DNA of 59,372 bases from the NCBI GenBank assembly GCA_002492295.1, contig DKYC01000151.1:1775-61146 (forward strand), given 5' to 3'. The notes under the pieces are model-generated. The model saw nothing but the letters and a program-made list of their open reading frames with translations. It made no database searches and was not told the DNA's origin. Below, one piece after another: positions 37,681 to 46,739 of this stretch. This DNA comes from Lachnospiraceae bacterium UBA7110. Lineage in GTDB: Bacteria; Bacillota; Clostridia; Lachnospirales; Lachnospiraceae. The translations under genes and the position numbers were made by a program. The number at the start of each line of letters is the position of its first letter. Position 1 is the first letter of the stretch.

Positions 37681-38751
37681 TCATAAAAAAGCATTCGGGT
37701 TTTTTATACGAATCATATTCTCTATTCCTCTGTCAATCGTATACCGTCCATGCCAGCCGAGCCGTTCCAGCTTTGACGAATCCAGTACTGCATATTCAAA
37801 GGGCGTGTGCTCGCATCTCCCGTTTTCATCAGGATTTTTCACCACGCAGTCCACTCGAGCTTTTCGGGCCAGAATAGCGGCAAATTCAGCGATTGTCACT
37901 CTTGAAGCGGCATTGGCGATGTTGTACACTTCCCCGTCCGTGCCGCCAAGCAGAACTGAAAAAATGCCTGATACACAGTCCGCCACGTAAGTATAGCTGC
38001 GCATCTGTCTGCCCGCACTGTTTAAGACGATATCCTCTCCGGCTGCCGCATTCCTCAAAAACTGCACCGTTGCACGGTTATCATTCACTGATGTACATGC
38101 CCCGTATGTATGGCTCGGCCGCACGACTACCACTGGAACATGATACTGTGCGTAAAAAGAAGCACATAATGTTTCCGCACAGCGCTTCGCCATCGGATAA
38201 CAGGAGCGTACGCTCATACTGTCCAAATATCCGCATTCTTTCTCCGTAAAAGCATGTTCGGTACCCGATATTTTTCCGTATACTTCACCGCTTGAAACAT
38301 ACAGAAATTTTTTTACCGCATTTTGCGCCGCACTCTGTGCTGCATACTGCAGTAACCGGTATGTGCCGAACAAAGCGGGCGTCATTGTTTCCACGGGATG
38401 TTCCCGAAACGCCGCGGGAAATCCATCCCCCGCGGCATGAATGATGTAATCAACTTCCACGTTTTTTTCCAACGGCTTTGTGACATCCTGAACAACAAAA
38501 TGCAGTCTTTTTTCATTCTGACTTGAGGCAAAACGTTCCCTTAACCGTTTCTCATCGCGCGCCAGCAAATAAATCCCGATTTCCGCATTGTCCGTCCTGT
38601 CTGCATACAGCAACATATCCGCCGCAAAAGAACCGATCAGCCCCGTCGCCCCAGTAATCAGGACACTCTTATGATAAAGCTTCCGCAAGTTTACGGTTCC
38701 GCTGATTGCGTTTTTCAAATCATCAATATAAATTCTGCTCTGCATATACAT
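37681..38751 (-). CDS. NAD-dependent sugar epimerase/dehydratase (extended SDR)
   Basis: The 356-residue extended SDR has the NAD-binding loop ITGATGLIGS at 33-42, the strand HAAGDG, the active site SSGEVYG and catalytic Tyr/Lys in YPMAKR, and the late RSYTYVADC. These enzymes epimerise, dehydrate or decarboxylate NDP-sugars; the sequence suggests a nucleotide sugar or CDP-polyol substrate. It begins two bases after the stop of the cytidylyltransferase gene, a pairing that hints at a shared CDP-linked pathway. Its own Shine-Dalgarno is weak, suggesting translational coupling. Confidence 0.9.
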   Translation of the reverse strand: MYMQSRIYIDDLKNAISGTVNLRKLYHKSVLITGATGLIGSFAADMLLYADRTDNAEIGIYLLARDEKRLRERFASSQNEKRLHFVVQDVTKPLEKNVEVDYIIHAAGDGFPAAFREHPVETMTPALFGTYRLLQYAAQSAAQNAVKKFLYVSSGEVYGKISGTEHAFTEKECGYLDSMSVRSCYPMAKRCAETLCASFYAQYHVPVVVVRPSHTYGACTSVNDNRATVQFLRNAAAGEDIVLNSAGRQMRSYTYVADCVSGIFSVLLGGTDGEVYNIANAASRVTIAEFAAILARKARVDCVVKNPDENGRCEHTPFEYAVLDSSKLERLGWHGRYTIDRGIENMIRIKNPNAFL

Positions 38752-38752
38752 A

Positions 38753-39466
38753 TTATTTCAGCCAGTCGTCCTTTCCCGCCATCAGCAGCGCCTTAAAAAT
38801 CTCAAGATCTTCCGCTGTTGTGATTTTGATATTCTTTTCGGAACCAGAACAGAAGTGAACCTTCTCCCCCAATTCCACCAGCAGGGTACAGGACGCCGTG
38901 GAATTATGAATGCCACGCTTTGCAGCCTCCTCATGCGCCCACAGCAGCTTTTTCAGCGAAAATGCCTGCGGTGTCTGCGTTCTTGCCAGCATGTCCCTTG
39001 AAACGACCGCGGAAGAGCTGTTGGGATCCTCATTCCGAAGCAGCATCGCCTCCGCACACGGAATCACCGTAATCGCAGAGCCATGCAGTCTGCACTCTGC
39101 AATACAGTTTGATATAATTTCCTGCGATACGTTTGGTCTGATTGCATCATGAACCAGCACCAGATCCGACAACTCACAGTGCTTTTCCAGCTCAAGAAGC
39201 CCGTTATATATTGACTGCTGACCGTTTTCCCCGCCTGCCGCCACCCATTTCATTTTTGTGATGTTAAACTGACGCGCATACGCCCACAAAATCTCCTGCC
39301 ACCCGTCAATGCATACAACCAAAATGGCGTCAATTTCCGGATGCTTCTGAAACGCTTGCATTGTATAGACAATAACGGGTCTGTCATAAATACTTAAAAA
39401 CTGTTTCGGAATATCCTGATGCGTGCGGACGCCTCTGCCTCCGGCGATAATCATTCCTATGTTCAT
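38753..39466 (-). CDS. IspD/TarI-type cytidylyltransferase
   Basis: The 237-residue protein starts with the nucleotide-binding IAGGRGVR and PKQF. It continues with VHDAIRP (metal/CTP site), RTQTPQAFS and NIKITTAEDL. The QTPQ and NIKITT segments fit ribitol-5-phosphate or related polyol-phosphate cytidylyltransferases (TarI) as well as IspD. The expected reaction joins CTP to a polyol or sugar phosphate, giving a CDP-activated unit and pyrophosphate. Two CDP-glycerol-type transferases in the same gene run could use the product. ATG 39466 has AAAGGAAT upstream. The exact substrate is uncertain. Confidence 0.85.
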   Translation of the reverse strand: MNIGMIIAGGRGVRTHQDIPKQFLSIYDRPVIVYTMQAFQKHPEIDAILVVCIDGWQEILWAYARQFNITKMKWVAAGGENGQQSIYNGLLELEKHCELSDLVLVHDAIRPNVSQEIISNCIAECRLHGSAITVIPCAEAMLLRNEDPNSSSAVVSRDMLARTQTPQAFSLKKLLWAHEEAAKRGIHNSTASCTLLVELGEKVHFCSGSEKNIKITTAEDLEIFKALLMAGKDDWLK

Positions 39467-39500
39467 ATTATTCCTTTCCGTTTTCTCAACACCTGAATTG

Positions 39501-40787
39501 CTACAGAATATAAAAACTTTCCTCTATATCGCTGCCATCTGAATATTCATTGATTCCAAGTTCTGACAGCCTCTTTGTCATTTGCAGGTACATTCTGCTT
39601 CCACGTATTACTGCCACGATTACCAATGCTTTGGGATATTTTTTTACCGCATCATCTATCTTTAATATCCGCTTTCCCGCCAAAATGCCTTCGGAAGGAT
39701 TTTCCGATACGGCAAAGCAGGCTGTTTTGTCGTAGTATCCCTCATTGTACAGACAGCGGAATACGTGGTCTCCTCTTTTTCCGGCTCCGTAAATAATGAT
39801 ATTTTCATGCGTCTCAAGTTTACGTCTTATTTCGTTTTTCTTATCAATTATCTGACTGCAGACCTCATCTGGATTTTTCACGATTTCACGAAACCAATTG
39901 TCAATTGTTACATTATCTTTTATATAGGCTTTATAATTTTTATAGTCAGAGATAAGCTGACTGCAAAATGCCCTTTTATAGTCATCCGCTATCCTGTAAA
40001 ATGTTCCCCGCGCCCGAATCAGACGGTAAGTGCAGCAATACGGCAGAAATTTTTCATCGCCTCTCTGCCTTAACAGCGTTTCAATATATTCATACTCCTT
40101 TATCATCGCCATCATTTTTTCCGTACTTCTTACGGAGGCTTCAGGATTATCCTGACGGTAGTAATAAAACGGTCTGTCAATCCACATGGCTCTTTCGGCA
40201 TACATGCATGTCTGTAACCAGAATCCGTTATCCTGATAAGATGCGCCTTTTGTTTCCTGAAATCTGATATTGTTCCGCTGCAGGAAATCCCGTCTGTAAA
40301 TGCCTGTCCAAATGTTCATAAAAAACCGGAAAAACGTGTTTCGATCCGTATCCTGCAGGACTTTATTATAATAAGGTTCCAAATCGTTCACATGTTTGCT
40401 GCTCAAATAATCCGCTTTTTCCATCCAGTAATAAGCGTCTGCCTTTACCATATCAAGCCGGTATTGCCGCGCCGCATTATATAACGTTTCATACATATCT
40501 CCGGCAATACGGTCATCGCTTTCGACAATACCGATAAACTCTCCCTCAGCCATGTCCATTCCGGCATTCATCGCAGCTCCGTATCCTGCATTTTGGCGAT
40601 GTGCCACACGCACTCTTGAGTCTTTAAGCGCAAATGTATCAAGAATCTCACCGCTGCCGTCCGTAGAACCATCATCCATGCATATGATTTCAATATCTTT
40701 GAGCGTCTGCGCCAGAATACTCTCAATGCATTTCTTTATGTATTTTTCCGCATTATAAACCGGAACGATAACCGATATCTTCCGCAT
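39501..40787 (-). CDS. Family 2 glycosyltransferase with C-terminal Rossmann-like module
   Basis: Residues 1-260 of 428 are a classic GT2 GT-A domain. ISVIVPVYN is at the N terminus, MDDGSTDGS follows in the nucleotide-binding loop, GYGAAMN.G comes next, and the metal motif ESDD is near residue 90. A helical linker leads to the recurring module at about 327-420: ENIIIYGAGKRGD, ACFAVSEN, ALVIVAVIRG and a closing GINEY. The GT2 part should add one sugar from an NDP donor. It lies 35 bases before the cytidylyltransferase gene and 25 bases after the polymerase-like gene. Confidence 0.9.
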   Translation of the reverse strand: MRKISVIVPVYNAEKYIKKCIESILAQTLKDIEIICMDDGSTDGSGEILDTFALKDSRVRVAHRQNAGYGAAMNAGMDMAEGEFIGIVESDDRIAGDMYETLYNAARQYRLDMVKADAYYWMEKADYLSSKHVNDLEPYYNKVLQDTDRNTFFRFFMNIWTGIYRRDFLQRNNIRFQETKGASYQDNGFWLQTCMYAERAMWIDRPFYYYRQDNPEASVRSTEKMMAMIKEYEYIETLLRQRGDEKFLPYCCTYRLIRARGTFYRIADDYKRAFCSQLISDYKNYKAYIKDNVTIDNWFREIVKNPDEVCSQIIDKKNEIRRKLETHENIIIYGAGKRGDHVFRCLYNEGYYDKTACFAVSENPSEGILAGKRILKIDDAVKKYPKALVIVAVIRGSRMYLQMTKRLSELGINEYSDGSDIEESFYIL

Positions 40788-40811
40788 TTTAATCCCCTTC
40801 TCCTTTTCCCG

Positions 40812-42308
40812 TCAGCACATACCCATGATTTGCAAAAACCGCTCACAATTTTTATCATCCTGATACTCGTGAATGTAATCTCTGACTTTTCTTCTCTGCC
40901 CGGCAAATAAATCCATTCCTTCCTTTACATGATTTAAAAAAACCAGCATGTCTTCACACACATACAGCTTTTCTCCCGGCATATAATCAAACGGATTATC
41001 TACCGAAAATCCAATCGTATAATCCTCCATATCGTCAACCGTATATGCAATCGGACGGTCCAAAAGCATATAATCAAAAGCAATTGACGAATAATCCGAA
41101 ATCAGTGCGTCCGTTTCCCTCATAAGGGAATGAATCGTAAAATCATGTCTGTCTAAAGTATCCTGCAGGATAAAAACAATGTTTTTATAATCACCGATTT
41201 TATATACGGATAAATCCTGATGCGGATGCGGTTTGATTAATAATTTCATACCCGCTTTATCCAAATATTTCTCCAGTAATTCCAATTCTGCCCCTGATTT
41301 TATTAAGGGAATCCCCAAAGGCGCCGTATGTTTCACATCATTACGGTTTACATTTTTTGACTGTCTGAGTGTTGGAAGCCACAATATATATTTTTTATCC
41401 GGTTCCCACAGCTTTAAAGTCCGTAAAACATCCTTCTTCTTATACAGAAAATCCAATCGTGGAGAACCGCAGATAATCAGCTTTTCTTTTGCAATGCTTT
41501 CCTGTTCCACCGCAAGGTCCGCATAATTGCGCGAAGTGCAGATTGCCCCATCCGCATCTTCCGATATATATATTTTCCCTTTTACGTTTTTAAGCATAAA
41601 AGTTCCATGCTTTAAATATACGGCCGTCTGACCGTTTCTTCTTTTCGGTATCGTCCAATTTTCGTAGTACAGGTAACGTGCGGTATAACGATAATACTCA
41701 TCCTTACAGATATCGGACAGCGTGGGAATTTTAGCATAAAGATTCCTGTCAATATAATCCACATGTCTGACACGGGAAAAATTCTTCGGATGATTGCATA
41801 TCCAGACAATCCTGTACTTTTTCAGCATTCCGTGCTCCGACATATATTCATACAGGGCAAGCGCATTCTCTCTGTTGTCCCCTTCCCCCTGGAACATTAC
41901 GGTATTTCCGAGCGGCTGCCCGGCAATCATGTCTTTCATTTTTTTCTCCAATAAATAATGATATTCCGGACATCTGTATATCCGATTATGTCTCAGCTCT
42001 TTATACCCTCTTAACTGCTTCTCCACCTCGCTGTATTCTTTTATCATAATGACAATAATCGTTTCCCTGCTGATATGCCCTCTCATATATTGGGGTGAGC
42101 GGACAGGTACCTGCGTATCCCCCAACAGCCTGGTCGTTTTCCACATTTCCTGACGATTGTCCACGATATAATCAACATGTTTTTCAAAATGGTATGCTTT
42201 AAATTTTTGGAATACACCGTCAAGTTTTCTTCCGGCTCCCCAAATAACCATTCTTCTGTTTTTAAGCTTTCGCAAAAGCATATGTGCACTTATCTGTTTT
42301 GCTCTCAT
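40812..42308 (-). CDS. Rossmann-like module plus CDP-glycerol-type glycerophosphotransferase
   Basis: The N-terminal ~120 of 498 residues are the recurring module: RMVIWGAGR, DYIVDNRQEMW and TIIVIMIKEY. The remainder is the TagF/TarB family fold (Glyphos_transf). It has LKHGTFML, the GSPRLD loop near 280, a KPHPHQD segment (His) and ISDYSSIAFDY near the C terminus, which bind the CDP-polyol. This family transfers polyol phosphate from CDP-polyol to a growing teichoic-type chain at the membrane face. The ATGA overlap with the upstream GT92-like gene and AAGGAG upstream support the start at 42308. Confidence 0.9.
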   Translation of the reverse strand: MRAKQISAHMLLRKLKNRRMVIWGAGRKLDGVFQKFKAYHFEKHVDYIVDNRQEMWKTTRLLGDTQVPVRSPQYMRGHISRETIIVIMIKEYSEVEKQLRGYKELRHNRIYRCPEYHYLLEKKMKDMIAGQPLGNTVMFQGEGDNRENALALYEYMSEHGMLKKYRIVWICNHPKNFSRVRHVDYIDRNLYAKIPTLSDICKDEYYRYTARYLYYENWTIPKRRNGQTAVYLKHGTFMLKNVKGKIYISEDADGAICTSRNYADLAVEQESIAKEKLIICGSPRLDFLYKKKDVLRTLKLWEPDKKYILWLPTLRQSKNVNRNDVKHTAPLGIPLIKSGAELELLEKYLDKAGMKLLIKPHPHQDLSVYKIGDYKNIVFILQDTLDRHDFTIHSLMRETDALISDYSSIAFDYMLLDRPIAYTVDDMEDYTIGFSVDNPFDYMPGEKLYVCEDMLVFLNHVKEGMDLFAGQRRKVRDYIHEYQDDKNCERFLQIMGMC

Positions 42309-43477
42309 TGAAGCTCCTTCTCATACTCTTCAACTCTTCTTTTCACATCATCAACATATCTTTTCATAATAAAATCTTCTACCGCATTATACGACGTATT
42401 GGCACTTTCAACTTCTTCTCTTATTTTTCTCTCACTCGGCTCACTATGCTCCTTATCCGGCCAGCCTCTACGCAGTTTATTAATAAGCTCCTCTTCCGCT
42501 TTCGAGCGGTAATGATTGATACGAATTTTTTTACATGCGCCTTCATAAAAAGAACCTGAAACAAACGGAGTCCCATTTTCAGAAATACTATAATATCCTT
42601 TCTGCATTATACTGTTATGTGTTCCTGCCGCTTTTACTACACGAGGATTAACGATTGTCTTTATTCTGATATTATGAAGATGACTGTCCTCACATCTGTA
42701 TGTATAATTTTCTATGCATAGTCCGGGTACTTTCTTTTTATGAAAAGATGTGCCATATACTCTCCAGTTGATTCCTATCCCACCAACATGAATCCCGCTT
42801 GGTTCAAAGTAATCATTTGTATATTCTATCTCATCACATAAATCAGGCAGTAATGTACCTTTGACAGGCACTATATATTCATCACCGTCTATTATGGCAA
42901 GCCATTTTGTATCATTTTTATACTTATCAACGGCATCCTGATATGCTTTATCCTGCACGCATTCTCCGGGAAAAAAAGTATATGTTACGATACCCTTTTC
43001 AATATATCCATGCAGTTTATCCTTCAAGCCGTCTGTACTTTCGTTATCATAAATATAGAAATGCTCCACACCAACTATCCTGTGATATTCTATCCATTCT
43101 ATGATATCTTCCTCATTCCTTATAATTGCAGCTATTGATAATCTGTAAGCATCACTGCCCACACTTTTATTCATGTAATACATGGTTTCCCTGTTCATTA
43201 CTTCCATAAGATATATCAGCTCACGCAGCCTTTTAGTATATTCAGGTCGATTGTATATTTGCAGGCAGTTATTACATATTGAATCCATCATATTAAAAAA
43301 ACGGATAATCGGTGTATCAGCATTAAAAAAAAATTCTTTCATGCACTCTTCCTTAAAGCAAGTTAATGTACATTTCAGGTCTTTTATTGCCTTCTCCGAA
43401 AACAATTCCTTTATAGTAAGCAGCCGCTCTTCCACTCCCTCCTGTATCTGACCTGCGAATTTATCCCTTTTATCCAT
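42305..43477 (-). CDS. Family 92-like glycosyltransferase
   Basis: The 390-residue protein has a GT-A domain typical of the GT92/DUF23-type group: IAAIIRNEEDIIEWIEYH, FYIYDNESTDG, the metal motif IDGDEYIVP and the late H.S motif GTHNS. The N-terminal ~100 residues are helical. It lacks the Rossmann-like module, but the gene just before it (43480-43851) encodes the module alone. ATG 43477 follows GGGGG by nine bases and lies two bases past the neighbouring stop codon, so the two genes are likely translated together. Confidence 0.85.
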   Translation of the reverse strand: MDKRDKFAGQIQEGVEERLLTIKELFSEKAIKDLKCTLTCFKEECMKEFFFNADTPIIRFFNMMDSICNNCLQIYNRPEYTKRLRELIYLMEVMNRETMYYMNKSVGSDAYRLSIAAIIRNEEDIIEWIEYHRIVGVEHFYIYDNESTDGLKDKLHGYIEKGIVTYTFFPGECVQDKAYQDAVDKYKNDTKWLAIIDGDEYIVPVKGTLLPDLCDEIEYTNDYFEPSGIHVGGIGINWRVYGTSFHKKKVPGLCIENYTYRCEDSHLHNIRIKTIVNPRVVKAAGTHNSIMQKGYYSISENGTPFVSGSFYEGACKKIRINHYRSKAEEELINKLRRGWPDKEHSEPSERKIREEVESANTSYNAVEDFIMKRYVDDVKRRVEEYEKELQ

Positions 43478-43479
43478 TC

Positions 43480-43851
43480 CTATAACCCCCATGCTTGTCT
43501 AAGTATAAGTTTCTTCCATAACATATCATAATTATCCCATGCATTCAGCAACAGCATCTTATCTCTCAAATATTCCCATATTTCACTGACCTTTACATCA
43601 ATATTCATATTCTTAATATCAGTATTGATACTTTCATATGCCCGGCTTGCCGTTATAGTTATTCTGTCAAAATCCATCTCTCCCAATTCTTCCGCATAGA
43701 TAATATTCCATCGTCCTATTGCCGTTTCTTCATGTGGTCGGTTATTCACAATCGCTTCAATATGTATCTCTCCCAAATCTTCCAATTCCTCCAAAAAAGC
43801 TTTCACTCTGCCAAACATCCCGCCGCAGCCCCATATAACAATTTTCTCCAT
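43480..43851 (-). CDS. Stand-alone Rossmann-like module protein
   Basis: The protein is 123 residues long and almost entirely the recurring module: KIVIWGCGGMFG, then IEAIVNNRPHE (acidic/Asn patch), a turn, RITITASRAY and an ending WEYLRDK. There is no extra catalytic domain. ATG 43851 follows GGAGGG by nine bases; a longer frame from 43911 overlaps the upstream gene and lacks a site. It is immediately upstream of the module-free GT92-like gene. The function is unknown, but a partner role for that enzyme is plausible. Confidence 0.75.
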   Translation of the reverse strand: MEKIVIWGCGGMFGRVKAFLEELEDLGEIHIEAIVNNRPHEETAIGRWNIIYAEELGEMDFDRITITASRAYESINTDIKNMNIDVKVSEIWEYLRDKMLLLNAWDNYDMLWKKLILRQAWGL

Positions 43852-43888
43852 ATTTTTATACCCTCCATTTATACTTTGCAATGTAACG

Positions 43889-45103
43889 TCAGCCCTCTTC
43901 ATATGGCGCACCGTAAGGTCTGCCCCATATAATAGCGGTCTTAAGTATGCCCATGTCTTCCAGTCCTTGCTCTATTTCCTTAAAAATTTTCTGCTTCCTG
44001 ACAGCCACAAGGATATAGTCATACTCCAGTTCCTTTATATAATCTACCGGCTGCACACGAAATCCTTTGTCCTGATATTTCTCATAATCTTTGTCCACCC
44101 AGCCGCACAATTCTATATTTGCGCAATCCGACAGCTGCTTTTGATAGTCAGAACCGACATTACCTGCACCATAAAGAATGATTTTCTTTTTTTGCGGTAA
44201 GAATACGGAAAAATCCAAAATATATGGTTTCCCAGGCTCTTTATAAATTGGTTTATCTGCCGTTGCAAGTCCAAGTCTGTTATTTATGGCATGATGCGCT
44301 TCCTGTAGCAGATATCTCCCCAACTGACGCAACAGGTATTCCCGCTCCCTATGTGCATCAAAAATTTTCTTAACACATTTATAAAAAGCAGCCAGCAATA
44401 CAAAATAATTCGGATTTTCCGACTGACTTGCACTGTCATCACGTATACAATAATGATAATAAATGTCATCCGTAAAGCATATTTTAATATTTTTATATAC
44501 TATACTAAACAGAACGGCTCTATCTTCCCCGTAACGTATATCATCATCTGCATTATCTATAACATCTTTCACAATATCTGCGGCATATAACTTCGCGACA
44601 TTATACGGCAAAATTCCGTAGCAATCCATATTTTTATAGTAAAATATGTCTTTTGCGATACTGTCGGTATAATATACGCCCGTTGGCATCGCATTTCTGT
44701 ATTCCCTGCTTGTTCCATCCTCATAGTCCATATATACATTCGTACAAATTAACGGGCATTCGGATTCCTGCATTGCACGCACCATTGCTTTTAAAAGTTC
44801 CGGTTCAATCCAATCGTCGGAATCAACGAACATAATGTATTCTCCCCTGCAAGCCTTCACGCCCTTTTTCCTCGCCACTAAGGCACCTTGATTCACCTGA
44901 CTGATAATGCGTATTCTGTCATCATTTGCGGCATATCTTTCGCATATAGTCAAAGAATCATCCGTTGAACCGTCATTTACTAATATAATTTCCATGTTTA
45001 TGTAGGACTGGTTTAAAATGCTGTCCAAACACCGGGGTAAAAACTCCTGTGTATTATAAATCGGAACTATTACCGAAACCAACGGCTCTGCTTTTGTATT
45101 CAT
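43889..45103 (-). CDS. Family 2 glycosyltransferase with C-terminal Rossmann-like module
   Basis: Residues 1-~230 of this 404-residue protein are a GT2 domain: VSVIVPIYNTQEF, LVNDGSTDDS, GALVARK.G and the metal motif FVDSDDW. A helical region links to the recurring module at about 302-404, with KIILYGAGNVGSD, CGWVDKDYE and DYILVAVRKQ. The start at 45103 follows AAGGGGAC. It lies between the second CDP-glycerol-type transferase gene and the small module gene. The likely role is addition of one sugar in the shared glycan pathway. Confidence 0.9.
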   Translation of the reverse strand: MNTKAEPLVSVIVPIYNTQEFLPRCLDSILNQSYINMEIILVNDGSTDDSLTICERYAANDDRIRIISQVNQGALVARKKGVKACRGEYIMFVDSDDWIEPELLKAMVRAMQESECPLICTNVYMDYEDGTSREYRNAMPTGVYYTDSIAKDIFYYKNMDCYGILPYNVAKLYAADIVKDVIDNADDDIRYGEDRAVLFSIVYKNIKICFTDDIYYHYCIRDDSASQSENPNYFVLLAAFYKCVKKIFDAHREREYLLRQLGRYLLQEAHHAINNRLGLATADKPIYKEPGKPYILDFSVFLPQKKKIILYGAGNVGSDYQKQLSDCANIELCGWVDKDYEKYQDKGFRVQPVDYIKELEYDYILVAVRKQKIFKEIEQGLEDMGILKTAIIWGRPYGAPYEEG

Positions 45104-45134
45104 TACTTTGTCCCCTTGTCAAACCATTTATAAT

Positions 45135-46739
45135 TTACATTCCCGCATCAATTAATTTTGAAATAAAATCTGCTGCTCTTTCTCCCGCATGCCCATCTTC
45201 ATGGACTCCATATTTTTGGAAGAAATTATTCAAAGTCTTTTCATATTCTATCTGATCAAACCTGCCAATACTTTCAACAAGCCCGTCATTATCTTCCGCT
45301 ATAGGAAAAGGCAGGGTATCATACTCTATCAGAAGTGTCCTTTCCCTGTCAATATACTCCTTCTTATCACAAGCAAGCAAAAATACCGGTTTCTTCACAA
45401 ATGCCGGTTCGAACATAATGCTCGAATAGTCCGTGATCAACACATCCGAAGCCGCTATTAACTCTTCACTGTCATAATACCCGCTTGCATTTACCACATA
45501 CTCAGGATTATCCAATTGAATACCCTGATTCGCCACAACCGGATGCAGCCGCAAAAGAATCATCCATTCTCCGCCAAATCTTTTCTCCAGTGCCCTTTTA
45601 ATCCTTGCAAAATCCAAGTCGATATTTGTGGCTTTAGGACAGTATTCTTCCCCCGTTCCGCTTCGGAACGTAGGCGCATATAATAACAGTTTTTTACTAG
45701 GTTCTATCTGATAATAACGTTCTATTTTCTCCCTGTATTGTTCAGGTTCAAATAAAATATCCGTCCTAGGCGAACCTGCCTCAAATACTTCTCCCCAAAA
45801 ACCAAACCCTCTTCTACAGGTTTCTGTATCAAATTTACTTCCTGTGATGATGTAATTAATAATTTTACTTTCCTTTTCACACAATTCAACCATAGCTTTA
45901 TTCTGTCTGAATCTTGCCAAGTCGAATCCAAATGCTTTCAAAGTCACACTGGCCCAATGCTTAATCTGTATGTAAATTTGCCCATCCCGTTTTTCTATGA
46001 ACAGTGGAATCCCCGTATCACATATCCACATCCCTGCTGTTTCCATTTCATAGATGAATTCCTTATTGTTTCCCTGCCAATTGCTCTGTTGTACAAGGCG
46101 AATCCCTTTCGGAACCTCTGTATTCAAATTTCGTACAATCCAAACCAAATCCAAATCACTTCTAAGTTTTAACAACTGCCTTGCAATTTCCTTTCCATGA
46201 CCTGCATAATCACTCATGGTTATAAAAACAATTTTTTTAGGATTAATATCTTTTTTGTAGCATTCTTTTACATATGATGATTCATTATATAGCTTTAAAT
46301 CCGTCACTTTATGATTCCTTACCTTGGCTTCCATTGGTAAAAGTGCGAAGTAATTCTGCATCCCTGTTTTCTCTAACTGATCTGCTATTTCCGAAAAAAA
46401 TTTAAGACTTGTAATCAAGACTGCCGTATTGGCTTTATCGCAGGTATCTAAAACGGATATATCCGTAAACTTTAAATTCCGTGCATTGCTTTCTATTTTT
46501 ACCCGAATAATTTCCCGTGCTTTCCTTCCCCGAAATTTCGGATTACTATCAATGATTCCTTCAACATTTGCCCTATTTCCATATTTGTAAAAATAAAATT
46601 CCGCTCCTCTTCCTCCTCCAAACAAAAATACTTTTTTGTTCTCTGATGCTTTTTCAAACTCTGCCCATGTCTGTTGGCTTAATTTTATATTATCTGTCCG
46701 CTGCCAATTCTGTTCTATCGCTCTGTCAATTGCATCCAT
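45135..46739 (-). CDS. Rossmann-like module plus CDP-glycerol-type glycerophosphotransferase (second copy)
   Basis: The recurring module spans about 34-135 of 534 residues: KVFLFGGGRGAEF, GIIDSNPKFRG and AVLITSLK. The rest is a TagF/TarF-family transferase, with FITMSDYAGHGKEIA, a GSPRTD-type loop (AGSPRTDIL), LLRLHPVV and LITDYSSIMFE near the C terminus. It is paralogous to 40812-42308 but clearly diverged, so the two may act on different acceptors or donors (for example priming versus polymerising). ATG 46739 follows GAGGAAGG; an in-frame GTG at 46784 would extend into the preceding gene. Confidence 0.88.
   Translation of the reverse strand: MDAIDRAIEQNWQRTDNIKLSQQTWAEFEKASENKKVFLFGGGRGAEFYFYKYGNRANVEGIIDSNPKFRGRKAREIIRVKIESNARNLKFTDISVLDTCDKANTAVLITSLKFFSEIADQLEKTGMQNYFALLPMEAKVRNHKVTDLKLYNESSYVKECYKKDINPKKIVFITMSDYAGHGKEIARQLLKLRSDLDLVWIVRNLNTEVPKGIRLVQQSNWQGNNKEFIYEMETAGMWICDTGIPLFIEKRDGQIYIQIKHWASVTLKAFGFDLARFRQNKAMVELCEKESKIINYIITGSKFDTETCRRGFGFWGEVFEAGSPRTDILFEPEQYREKIERYYQIEPSKKLLLYAPTFRSGTGEEYCPKATNIDLDFARIKRALEKRFGGEWMILLRLHPVVANQGIQLDNPEYVVNASGYYDSEELIAASDVLITDYSSIMFEPAFVKKPVFLLACDKKEYIDRERTLLIEYDTLPFPIAEDNDGLVESIGRFDQIEYEKTLNNFFQKYGVHEDGHAGERAADFISKLIDAGM

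Noticed and set aside
38753..39466. Calling this gene ispD of isoprenoid synthesis
   Set aside because: The fold fits, but the gene lies in a glycan operon with CDP-polyol transferases, and its QTPQ and NIKITT segments fit TarI at least as well, so I left the symbol empty.
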